In this document: positions 51,155 to 59,443 of the stretch, one piece after another
How the letters are laid out: the number at the start of each line of letters is the position of its first letter
How positions within the stretch are numbered: position 1 is the stretch's first letter
Source of the DNA: Tsuneonella dongtanensis
Lineage (GTDB): Bacteria > Pseudomonadota > Alphaproteobacteria > Sphingomonadales > Sphingomonadaceae
DNA length: 64,000 bases
Assembly: GCF_001698205.1 (NCBI RefSeq)
Contig: NZ_CP016591.1
Span: forward strand, 930,001 to 994,000
Direction: 5' to 3'
Notes under the pieces: generated by a model
What the model was told of the DNA's origin: nothing
The model's input: the letters and a program-made list of their open reading frames with translations, nothing else
Databases searched by the model: none
Program-made: the position numbers and the translations under genes

Positions 51155-53491
51155 TCAGCCCCCCTTGCGGCTGGCCTCCGCCGCTGCGACCACCTCTGCC
51201 GGCCAGACGACCTGCGTCTGCGTCTGCGGATTGAACACGTCGCCGGGGTACTGCGCCGCCTCGGCCGCGCGGATCTCCGCCGCCGTCAGGAACTCGCTCG
51301 GCTCCAGCGCGAAGACGTCGAGCCCGCGGGTGATCTCGGTCGCGTAGATCCGGCCCCTGTACCAGTAGGCCGACCAGTAACCGCCGGTGACGAGCTGGTC
51401 CTTGTCGACCGGGCCGCGGTCGAAATAGGCGATCTCTTTCACGTTCGCCGGGTCGGTGAAGTCGATCACGCTGATCCCGCCCTGGTACCACGCCTGGACG
51501 AAGATATCGCGCCCGGGGACCGGGATGATCGACCCGTTGTGGGCGACGCAGTTCTCCTTGTCGCCCTGCGGCGCGGGCAGCTTGTAGGTTCCGCGATAGA
51601 CCAGCTTGCCGTTCTCGATGGCGTAGAACGCGTTCGCGCCCCAGTTGGTGGGATCGCCCGCCTGGCAGCGCGGGCGTGCGCCGCCGCCCCATTCGTCGGT
51701 GAACAGCACCTTGGAGCCGTCGTTGCTGAAGGTCGCCGAATGCCAGTAGGCAAAGCCCCTGTCGGTCACGTCGTCGATGCGCCGGGGCTTCAGCGGGTCG
51801 GAGATGTCGAGGATGATCCCGTTGCCCGAACATGCGCCCGCGGCCAGCTTCTTGGCCGGGAACACGGTGATGTCGTGGCACTGGTCGGTCTCGCTGGTGT
51901 CCTGCGTGCCCTCGCCGTGGTCCCCGCCGCGCCACAGGCCCGCGATCTGGCCCCCGGTGGCGAAGACCCGCGGGCGGTCGACGATGCGCGCGGCGGCGGG
52001 GTTGGCCACCGGCACCTCGATCACGTCGATCGAGAACAGCGCGGTATCGTCGCCGGGCAGGTCGGTGCAGATCGCCAGTTCTTCGGTCCGGCGCACCCCG
52101 CCGGTGCCCGATGCATAGACCACGAGGCGCTTGTCGTCGGCGCTGACGATCGAATGGGTATGGCTGCCCCGGCACGTCTGCACCTGGCCCACCTGGCGCG
52201 GCATCGCGGGGTTCGAGATGTCGAACAGCCGCAGCCCGCGGAAGCGGTCGGCGGTCGCCCGCTCCATGTTGCCCTGCAGGCCGCAGTCGACCCGGCCGCG
52301 GCCTTCCTCGACGCTCATCACGAGCAGGTTGCCCGCGATCGAGACGTCGCCCTGTCCTCCGGGGCAAACCACCGAGCTCACGAGGCTCGGCATGCCGCCG
52401 TCGCCGAGGCGATAGACGTTGAACCCGTGATAATTGCCAGCGACCAGCAGGTCGCCGGAGAACGCCATGTCGGTGTTGGCGAAGTCGAGCAGCGAGGAGC
52501 GATCGACGAAGTTCTTCTTTTCAGGCTCCTTCTCGTCCTCGGCGAGCGCGCGCGGATCGTTGGGGTCTTCCTTCTTGTCCTCGGCCTTCTTCGCGTCCGC
52601 CTTCTTGTCGTCGGCCTTGCCCGCGGCGTCCTTGTCCTTCTCGTCCTTCGACTTGGCGGCGAGCGGCTGGAGGCCGGCGGGGTTCTCCGGATCGAAGAAG
52701 CCGGCCGGCTTTTCGAGGCTGGCGAGCTTCTTCAGGCCCTTGATCGCCTCACCCGCGTCGCGGAAGCCCGGCTTGAGGGTGGCACGCGGATCCTGCGACA
52801 GCGAGGCGAGCCGCCTGTTCATGCGCGTGATCTCGGCGTTCTGGTCGCTCACGACGTCCGCGGTGAACTTGTTCATCTCGGGATCCGAAGCGGTGCCATA
52901 CCATTCGAGCAGGTTGCGGGTCATGTCGACCGCGCCGCGGTGGTGGGCGATCATCAGCTGCAGGAACTGGCGGTCGAACGCCGTGCCTTCGGCAGCGGCG
53001 AGTGCGGCCATCTGCGCCGGCGTGGCCATGCCTTCCATGACGACCATGCCCTTTGCGCGCGGCGCGCCGCCGTGTCCCGCGTGGTCACCCGAATGATCCA
53101 TGCCGCCCGGACCCGGCTTGCCCATCCCGGCCATGGCCGTCGGCTCGCCCCGGCTGGTGAGCCAGTCGGTCATGAACTTCATCTCGTCGGCCTGGCTCGC
53201 CGCGATCCGGCGCGCGATCCGCCGGATGTCGGGATTGGTCGTGCGCGCCTCGACCAGCGCGGTCATCTCGGTCGCCTGCCGGTGGTGTACGATCATGTGC
53301 TGCATGTAGGCGACGTCGCCGGGCGAATAGCGCGCGCTGGCAAGCTGGATCGCCTCGTTGGCGGTCAGGATCTTGCCCGGGCTTCCGGGTGCGCCGGGCT
53401 GCAGGATCGGCACGGCGTCTGCGGCAAGAGTGGGAGCGGAAAGCGAAATGCCCGCGAGCAGGATGCCGCGGAAGAACGAATTGGTGCGCAC
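51155..53491 (-). CDS. DUF305 + LVIVD beta-propeller fusion, secreted
   Basis: A 778-residue protein with a signal peptide (FFRGILLAGISLSAPTLAADA). The DUF305 region contains two HxHHxxA-like motifs: MQHMIVHHRQATEM and FLQLMIAHHRGAVDM, typical of metal (copper) binding. A linker rich in Lys/Asp/Glu/Ala (residues about 275-330) joins it to a beta-propeller of LVIVD-type repeats such as GLRLFDISNPAMPRQVG and ISVIDFTDPANVKEI. The two parts are often separate proteins, so this fusion is notable. A periplasmic or extracellular role in metal handling or adhesion is possible. Confidence 0.85.
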   Translation of the reverse strand: MRTNSFFRGILLAGISLSAPTLAADAVPILQPGAPGSPGKILTANEAIQLASARYSPGDVAYMQHMIVHHRQATEMTALVEARTTNPDIRRIARRIAASQADEMKFMTDWLTSRGEPTAMAGMGKPGPGGMDHSGDHAGHGGAPRAKGMVVMEGMATPAQMAALAAAEGTAFDRQFLQLMIAHHRGAVDMTRNLLEWYGTASDPEMNKFTADVVSDQNAEITRMNRRLASLSQDPRATLKPGFRDAGEAIKGLKKLASLEKPAGFFDPENPAGLQPLAAKSKDEKDKDAAGKADDKKADAKKAEDKKEDPNDPRALAEDEKEPEKKNFVDRSSLLDFANTDMAFSGDLLVAGNYHGFNVYRLGDGGMPSLVSSVVCPGGQGDVSIAGNLLVMSVEEGRGRVDCGLQGNMERATADRFRGLRLFDISNPAMPRQVGQVQTCRGSHTHSIVSADDKRLVVYASGTGGVRRTEELAICTDLPGDDTALFSIDVIEVPVANPAAARIVDRPRVFATGGQIAGLWRGGDHGEGTQDTSETDQCHDITVFPAKKLAAGACSGNGIILDISDPLKPRRIDDVTDRGFAYWHSATFSNDGSKVLFTDEWGGGARPRCQAGDPTNWGANAFYAIENGKLVYRGTYKLPAPQGDKENCVAHNGSIIPVPGRDIFVQAWYQGGISVIDFTDPANVKEIAYFDRGPVDKDQLVTGGYWSAYWYRGRIYATEITRGLDVFALEPSEFLTAAEIRAAEAAQYPGDVFNPQTQTQVVWPAEVVAAAEASRKGG

Positions 53492-53632
53492 GATGAGAGA
53501 CGATTCCCCGGGGAGTTAGGAGATCGGCTTCTCGATTGACGCCCGCACGTCGTCAAGCGGCAGTTGCCGATCGGTCATGCAGTTCGTCGAATTCCCCCTC
53601 GCGGCGACATGCCGGGGGGCACGGCAGGCGGA

Positions 53633-54982
53633 TCAGGCGGCGCGTACGTGCCGCAGGAAACCGTCGACCTGGCTGCGCAGGGTCGCCGCCTGGCCCTTGA
53701 GCTCGCTGGCGGAACTGAGCACCTGGCTCGCCGTGGCACCCGTCGCGAGAGCGGTCTCGCGGACCTGGACGACATTGGCCGAGACATCCCCCGTGCCGCG
53801 CGCGGCGGTGTCGATGTTGCGGGCGAGTTCCTGCCCCGCGACCGACTGCTGGTCGACCGCGGACGCGATCGACACCGCCGTCGCCTCGAGTTGCTGGACC
53901 TGCCGGGCGATCGCCTCGAGCGCGCCCACGCTGGCACCGGTCGATTCCTGCATCGCCCGGATCTGGGCGGCGACTTCGTCGGTCGCCTTGCTTGTCTGTG
54001 CGGCGAGTTCCTTGACCTCGCTCGCCACGACCGCGAAGCCGCGGCCGGCTTCGCCGCTGCGCGCCGCTTCGATCGAGGCGTTGAGCGCGAGCAGGTTGGT
54101 GCGCCTGGCGATCGAACTGATGAGCTCGACGATCTCGCCGATCTGGTCGGCCGACGCGGCAAGCGCCTTGACCGTCCCGTCTGCCTGCTCGGCGGTGGTC
54201 GTCGCTTCGCGGGCCAGTCCGGCGGACTGGGCTGCCTGGCGGCTGATCTCGCCGATCGACATGGCGAACTCGTCGCTCGCCGCAGCGGCTGCCGCGACGC
54301 CGTTCGAAGCATCGTTCATCGAATGCGAAACCGCGTCGACCTGGTTCGCCGACTGGTCGGCGGCGGCAGCCATCGAACTGGCGGCGTGTTCGAGCTGGTC
54401 CGCGGCGGAGGCGACCGCGGTCACCACGTCGCCGACTTCGCGCTCGAAGCTCGCGGCAAGCTGGAGCAGCATGCGCTGCTGCTCGTCGCGCAAGATCTTG
54501 CGCTGTTCGAACATCTCGTCGAGCTTGTTGCCCGATTTCACGAAGACCTCGAACGCGCGATAGAGCGCGCCGATCTCGTCGGCCCGGTGCAGGTGATCGA
54601 GCGTGAACGAGCGATCGCCCTTGGCAAGGCCGATCATGTCCCCGGTCAGTTTCTGCAGCGGCGTCGCCGTGTCGATCAGGATCCGGCGCAAGGCGATGCT
54701 GCCCAGTCCGAAGCCGAGGACCCAGGTCATCACCACCAGCACCGCCGCGGCCCCGAAAGGCACGAGGCCGCTGAATGCGGAGATAGCCATGATCGTCGTC
54801 ACGGTCAGGCCGAACAGGAGGCCGCCGACGAGCACGCCCAGCTTGCGCGCGAGCGGCAGGTCGTTGAACCATCGGGCAGCGACCCAGCGGTCTCGCCTTT
54901 CGGCAATCGTGCTGTCGCCAAGCGTGGCGCCGGCGATTTCCGCCTGCAGGGTTTCCGCTTCTATGCTGGTTATCGCGTTCAT
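53633..54982 (-). CDS. Methyl-accepting chemotaxis protein without sensory domain
   Basis: A 449-residue MCP. Two close helices ([21 protein letters not shown] and [20 protein letters not shown]) have only a short loop between them, then a HAMP-like region and a long signalling domain with the hairpin [20 protein letters not shown] and [15 protein letters not shown]. No NWETF pentapeptide is at the C-terminus. The lack of a periplasmic domain suggests it senses cytoplasmic or membrane-derived cues. It overlaps the GGDEF/EAL gene by 4 bp. Confidence 0.92.
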   Translation of the reverse strand: MNAITSIEAETLQAEIAGATLGDSTIAERRDRWVAARWFNDLPLARKLGVLVGGLLFGLTVTTIMAISAFSGLVPFGAAAVLVVMTWVLGFGLGSIALRRILIDTATPLQKLTGDMIGLAKGDRSFTLDHLHRADEIGALYRAFEVFVKSGNKLDEMFEQRKILRDEQQRMLLQLAASFEREVGDVVTAVASAADQLEHAASSMAAAADQSANQVDAVSHSMNDASNGVAAAAAASDEFAMSIGEISRQAAQSAGLAREATTTAEQADGTVKALAASADQIGEIVELISSIARRTNLLALNASIEAARSGEAGRGFAVVASEVKELAAQTSKATDEVAAQIRAMQESTGASVGALEAIARQVQQLEATAVSIASAVDQQSVAGQELARNIDTAARGTGDVSANVVQVRETALATGATASQVLSSASELKGQAATLRSQVDGFLRHVRAA

Positions 54983-56499
54983 GCTGCCCTCGTCGCGGCG
55001 CGGCTCTTGCCCTGCGCTGCCTCGTTGAGCCTCGCCGAAACCTCGTCGGCGGGCATTGCCTTGAAATAGAGCCATCCCTGGATCTGGTCGCAGCCCGCGG
55101 CGCGGACCAGGTCTGCCTGTGCCTCGGTCTCGACCCCTTCGGCGGTCACACCCATGTCCATCGCGCGGGCGACGGAGATGCTAGACATCATCATCGCTCG
55201 GCTGCCGTTGTCACGCTGTGCATCGACCACCAGCGAGCGGTCGAGCTTGAGCTTCTCGAAGCGGAACTGCCGCAGGAATCCGATCGAGGCGTAGCCGGTG
55301 CCGAAATCGTCAAGCGCGACGTCGACGCCGAATTCGCGGATCAGCTTCAGGCTGCGCTCGGCGACCGCCGGGTCGATCACCAGGCAGGTCTCGGTAATCT
55401 CCAGCTCGAGACGCTCGGGCGGAAAGCCGGTGTCCTCGAGAATCTGGCCGAGCTGGATCGGGAACTCCGGGTTCCGAAGCTGCGCGGCCGAGATATTGAC
55501 CGACAGCTTGATCCCGTCCCAGCCAAGTGCGTCGCGGCACGACCGATCGAGGACCCACAGTCCGATCGCGTTGATCAGTCCCGATTCCTCGGCGACCGGA
55601 ATGAACACGTTGGGCCCGATCTTCTTGCCGTCGGGACGTTCCCAGCGAACCAGCGATTCGACCGCGACGATCACGCCGGTGCGGGCATCGACGAGCGGCT
55701 GGTAGGCCACGGCGAATTCGCCCTTCGCGAGCGCGCTTCTGAGCTCACCGTCGAGAATCTGCGCCGCGGCCCGGCTCTGGTCGAAAGTGTCCTTGAACCA
55801 GGTGCAGCGCATTTTCCCGCCGCGCTTCGAGGCGTACATCGCGACGTCTGCGCGGCGCAGCAACTCGGACGAGGTGAGGCCTTCGCTGCCTGCCGAGCGG
55901 GCCAGCCCGATGCTCGCGCCCAGCGTAATGCGGCGGTCCTCGATCGGGATCGGAGAATTGAGCCGGTCGATCACGCTGCGGCAGATGCCTTCGAGGATCG
56001 TCGCGGCGAGCGGGCCGACCTTGAGGATGGCGAATTCGTCGCCTCCCAGGCGATAGGGCCGCGCCTCGTCGCCGCAGATTTCGGTTAGGACTGCGGCACA
56101 TTCGCGCAGGACCATGTCTCCGACGACGTGGCCGTAGTGATCGTTGACGAGCTTGAACCCGTCGAGATCGACCAGGGCAAGGGCCACTTCGGCGCCAGGG
56201 TCTGCAAGGCGCGCGGCGTCTTCGTGGAGCGCGCGGCGGTTGGGCAGGCCCGAGAGGCTGTCGGTGCGGCTCAGCCCCTCCAGCTTCGCGACATGCATCA
56301 GCCCGAACCGGCCGAGCAGTGCCACTGCCGCGGCGTAGCAGACGACCCCTGCGGCGACGATTGCGATACCAGGCAGGCTGGAAAGGCGGGTGCCCATCGC
56401 GAACAGCGCGGCAAAGGCACCGAACAGGCCGGACAGCACGATGAGTGGCGCGAACACCAGCACCTTGGATCCAAAGGAATTTTCGCCGACCCTGCTCAC
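54979..56499 (-). CDS. GGDEF-EAL c-di-GMP signalling protein, two membrane helices
   Basis: A 506-residue protein. Two N-terminal helices ([20 protein letters not shown] and [19 protein letters not shown]) precede a GGDEF domain with intact [10 protein letters not shown] and an EAL domain in which the signature is ESLVRW (Ala to Ser), with [24 protein letters not shown] and LKLDRSLV all present. So it may synthesise and hydrolyse c-di-GMP, or one side may be regulatory. It follows cheR by 81 bp and is translationally coupled (ATGA) to the MCP, linking chemotaxis to c-di-GMP. Confidence 0.92.
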   Translation of the reverse strand: MSRVGENSFGSKVLVFAPLIVLSGLFGAFAALFAMGTRLSSLPGIAIVAAGVVCYAAAVALLGRFGLMHVAKLEGLSRTDSLSGLPNRRALHEDAARLADPGAEVALALVDLDGFKLVNDHYGHVVGDMVLRECAAVLTEICGDEARPYRLGGDEFAILKVGPLAATILEGICRSVIDRLNSPIPIEDRRITLGASIGLARSAGSEGLTSSELLRRADVAMYASKRGGKMRCTWFKDTFDQSRAAAQILDGELRSALAKGEFAVAYQPLVDARTGVIVAVESLVRWERPDGKKIGPNVFIPVAEESGLINAIGLWVLDRSCRDALGWDGIKLSVNISAAQLRNPEFPIQLGQILEDTGFPPERLELEITETCLVIDPAVAERSLKLIREFGVDVALDDFGTGYASIGFLRQFRFEKLKLDRSLVVDAQRDNGSRAMMMSSISVARAMDMGVTAEGVETEAQADLVRAAGCDQIQGWLYFKAMPADEVSARLNEAAQGKSRAATRAA

Positions 56500-56580
56500 T
56501 TGGCGCTGTCCCCCGTCGCGCGGCGCGAAGCGCCTCGCCCGACATAGGTAAATAGGCCTAAGGAAGGGTGAACCGGCCTT

Positions 56581-57435
56581 TCAAGCGCCATGGCGGCGGC
56601 CTCCGGCAGCCTGGCGATCACTGGCAGGCGCGCGTCGGTAGAGCCCGCTGGTGTCGCATGCCGGTGCGAAGGCGCCGGTGTGTCCGGATGCGGATTCCCC
56701 CGCGCCGATCATCAGCCAGCCGTCGGAAGCAACGGCCTGGGCGAGGCGCCCGAACCCGCGCTCGCGGTAGCTGCGATCGAAGTAGAGCAGCACGTTGCGG
56801 CACAGCACGAGGTCGAAACGGCCCGGGTCGGGCGGCGCGTCGAGCACATTTCGGCGTTCGAACCTCAGCCGCCGGCTGAGCTCGCGCCGCGGTTTCCAGC
56901 CTTCGCCCGTTTCCTCGAACCAGTCGAGCATCTGGGTGACCCCGAGGCCGCGCTGGATCTCGAACTGCGAATAGCACCCGCGCCGCGCGGCATCGATCGC
57001 CTTCGCCGAGATGTCGGTGCCGAGGATGTCGATCCGCCACCCCTGCCAGACCTCGGGCTGGTCGGCGAAGATCATCGCGAGCGACAGCGCCTCCTGCCCG
57101 GTGGAGCAACCGGCCGACCAGATCGACAGTCGCCGGCAAGCGGAGCGCTTGGCAGCGAGATCGGGCAGGACCTCGCTCGCCAGCAGATCGAACATCAGCC
57201 GGTCGCGGAAGAAATAGGTCTCGTTGTTGAGCAGTGCCTCGACCACGTCTTGCGCCAGGGTGTCGGTGGGGTCTTCGGCAAGAAGGCAGACCAGCTCGTC
57301 GAGCTTAGAAATGCCGCGCTCGCGGAGCAGGCCGGCCAGCGCCGTCTGGATGCGCCAGCGCCTGTTCTCCGCGAGCTGCTGGCCGGTCCGCGCGAACAGC
57401 AGGTCGGCGATGATCCGCTGGGAAATCTCGCTCAT
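56581..57435 (-). CDS. cheR: Chemotaxis methyltransferase CheR
   Basis: A 284-residue SAM-dependent glutamate methyltransferase of MCPs. It has NNETYFFRDRLMFD, WSAGCSTGQEALSLAMIF, ILGTDISAKAIDAARRG, and VLCRNVLLYFDRSYRERG. The N-terminal helical domain lies before it. Its ATG overlaps the cheB stop by 4 bp. The C-terminus (ASDRQAAGGRRHGA) is probably disordered. Confidence 0.94.
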   Translation of the reverse strand: MSEISQRIIADLLFARTGQQLAENRRWRIQTALAGLLRERGISKLDELVCLLAEDPTDTLAQDVVEALLNNETYFFRDRLMFDLLASEVLPDLAAKRSACRRLSIWSAGCSTGQEALSLAMIFADQPEVWQGWRIDILGTDISAKAIDAARRGCYSQFEIQRGLGVTQMLDWFEETGEGWKPRRELSRRLRFERRNVLDAPPDPGRFDLVLCRNVLLYFDRSYRERGFGRLAQAVASDGWLMIGAGESASGHTGAFAPACDTSGLYRRAPASDRQAAGGRRHGA

Positions 57436-58565
57436 GCGCGCACGCGAGGCTGTGCGCGTTCGGTCGCATCGGGCGCGGGGGCTGCGAGCGCCACGAGGCG
57501 CTGGGCGATGGCGTCCGGTGGGAGCACTGCCGTCGCAAGCCCTGCCTCGGCCACGGCGCGCGGCATGCCCCAGACCGCCGAGGTCGCGGCATCCTGCGCG
57601 AAAAGCGTCCCTCCCGCGCGGACCAGCCGCTCGGCCCCGATGGCGCCGTCGCGCCCCATGCCCGAGAGGATCACGCCGATCGCCTTGCCCCCGGTCGCGT
57701 CGGCCAGCGTTTCGAACAGCGGGTCGACCGAGGGCGTGCAGCCGCTCGGCACGGCGTGATGCGCAATCCCGGTGACCAGCCGGCCGCCCGCGCGCCGGAC
57801 GACCATATGGCCTTCTCCGGGGGCGACGAGGATGCCGCCCGCTTCGAGCGGCGTATCCGCGCCGGCTACGGCTGCGGGGCGGCCCGAGGCCGTGGCGAGC
57901 TGCCGGGCGAGGGTCGTCATGAAGCTCGCTGGAAGGTGCTGGACGACGAGGATCGGGAGCGCGAAGCTGTGCGGAAGCGCGCCAAGCAGCAGGCAGAGCG
58001 CGTGGATTCCGCCGGTCGACGCGCCGATCGCCAGCGCCTGCGGTTCGCTGCGGATGGCACTCGCCGGCTTGGTCGCAGGGGCGGTGTGGGGAGGCCTTGC
58101 GAGTGCCCGCGCTGTCCCGCGGGGAGCGAGCGCGCGAATTTTCGCGACCAGCGTGCGGGCATAACCTTCGTCGAATTCGCCGGAGCGAGGCTTGAGCAGG
58201 GTGTCGGCCGCACCGATGGCGAGTGCCGACAGTGTCGCTTCGGCGCCGCGCTCGGTCAGCGAGGAAACGACCAGGACCTTGGCACTGCTGGCGAGTTCGA
58301 GGATGCGCGGCAACGCGCCCAATCCGCCCATTCCGGGCATCTCGAGATCGAGCAGGATGACGTCGGCCGGCGTTTCCGCGAGGCGGGCGAGCGCCATTTC
58401 GCCCGTGGTCGCCTTGGCGACGATCTCGAGATCGGGCTCGTTCTCGACGATGCGGGAGAGCACTGTGCGAGCGACGAGCGAATCGTCGACGATCATCACG
58501 CGGATCGTGCAACGTCCGCCTTGGGGCTTCATCCGCCCGCCGGTGGTGGTGTCACCCCCGTCCAT
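57432..58565 (-). CDS. cheB: Protein-glutamate methylesterase CheB
   Basis: A 377-residue response regulator with esterase. The receiver has VMIVDDSLVART and phospho-acceptor Asp in VILLDLEMPGMGG. The esterase has nucleophile Ser in ALAIGASTGGIHAL, His in VVQHLPASFMTT, and Asp in ILSGMGRDGAIG. It removes methyl groups from MCPs and is activated by CheA. A linker of about 40 residues joins the domains. It overlaps cheR. Confidence 0.95.
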   Translation of the reverse strand: MDGGDTTTGGRMKPQGGRCTIRVMIVDDSLVARTVLSRIVENEPDLEIVAKATTGEMALARLAETPADVILLDLEMPGMGGLGALPRILELASSAKVLVVSSLTERGAEATLSALAIGAADTLLKPRSGEFDEGYARTLVAKIRALAPRGTARALARPPHTAPATKPASAIRSEPQALAIGASTGGIHALCLLLGALPHSFALPILVVQHLPASFMTTLARQLATASGRPAAVAGADTPLEAGGILVAPGEGHMVVRRAGGRLVTGIAHHAVPSGCTPSVDPLFETLADATGGKAIGVILSGMGRDGAIGAERLVRAGGTLFAQDAATSAVWGMPRAVAEAGLATAVLPPDAIAQRLVALAAPAPDATERAQPRVRA

Positions 58566-58573
58566 GGCCGCGC

Positions 58574-58939
58574 TCAGGCGAAGCCGACGAGCTGGAGCTT
58601 GATCTGCAGCGTTTCGTGATCGAACGGCTTCATCACATATTCGTCCGCGCCTGCGCTGATCGCTTCGCGGATGTGCGCGACGTCGTTCTCGGTGGTGCAG
58701 AACACCACCTTGGGCTTTTGCCCGCCCTCACGCTGGCGGAGCTGGACGATGAACTCGATGCCGCTCATCACCGGCATGTTCCAGTCGAGCAGCACGACGT
58801 CGGGCATCGATGCGGCGCAGCGTTCGAGTCCCTCGCGCCCGTTCTCGGCCTCGTCGACGGTGAAGCCGAGCGATTCGAGAATATGGCGCGACACCTTTCG
58901 GATCACGCGGGAATCGTCGACGATGAGGCAGTTTTTCAT
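58574..58939 (-). CDS. cheY: CheY-type response regulator
   Basis: A 121-residue stand-alone receiver with NCLIVDDSRVIRK (acid pocket), phospho-acceptor Asp in VVLLDWNMPVMSG, Thr in VVFCTTENDV and Lys in YVMKPFDHETL. It would carry the CheA signal to the motor or another output. It sits 8 bp upstream of cheB. Confidence 0.94.
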   Translation of the reverse strand: MKNCLIVDDSRVIRKVSRHILESLGFTVDEAENGREGLERCAASMPDVVLLDWNMPVMSGIEFIVQLRQREGGQKPKVVFCTTENDVAHIREAISAGADEYVMKPFDHETLQIKLQLVGFA

Positions 58940-59005
58940 GAACCGTGCGATCCGTTTGTTTCGGTTTTTCGCGGTAACCGATAGCTGTGAGCGGTAATCA
59001 TCCCG

Positions 59006-59443
59006 TTAAGCAGCCATTGCGCCGGGTCCGGCGATGAGCGCGCCGAGCGACAGCAGCATTGCGGGTCCCCGCGCCGTTTCGATCAGCCCTTCGCTGGCAC
59101 GCTGCCAGCCGGGGCCCGTCTCACCCGGAACCGGTGTCGGCTCGGACAGGCGTTCGGCGACGTCGTCGATCGAATCGACGACCAGTGCGTAGCGGTGTCC
59201 TTCGAAGTCGACGATCGCTGCGCGCGAACCCTCGACTGCGGCCCGGGGGGCGGCGATGCCAAGGGCAGCGGCGGCATCGACGACGGTCAGGGTGTGCGAG
59301 CGCAATGCGCTGAGGCCGAGGACGAACTCCGGCGCGCGGGGAATCGGGCACACGGCGTCGAGCTCGACGACCGAATGGAGGACGTCGGTCGGCAGCGCCG
59401 CCCGCCGTCCGCCGAGAGCGAATACGAGTACCAGATCGGTCAT
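59006..59443 (-). CDS. cheW: CheW-type coupling protein
   Basis: A 145-residue CheW-like protein, shorter than the E. coli protein. It has LVFALGGRRAALPTDVLHSV, LGLSALRSHTLTVVDAAAAL, and YALVVDSIDDVAE. It would link the MCP to CheA. ATG at 59443 overlaps the cheA stop by 4 bp, which sets the start; a longer open frame upstream is a cheA shadow. Confidence 0.88.
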   Translation of the reverse strand: MTDLVLVFALGGRRAALPTDVLHSVVELDAVCPIPRAPEFVLGLSALRSHTLTVVDAAAALGIAAPRAAVEGSRAAIVDFEGHRYALVVDSIDDVAERLSEPTPVPGETGPGWQRASEGLIETARGPAMLLSLGALIAGPGAMAA

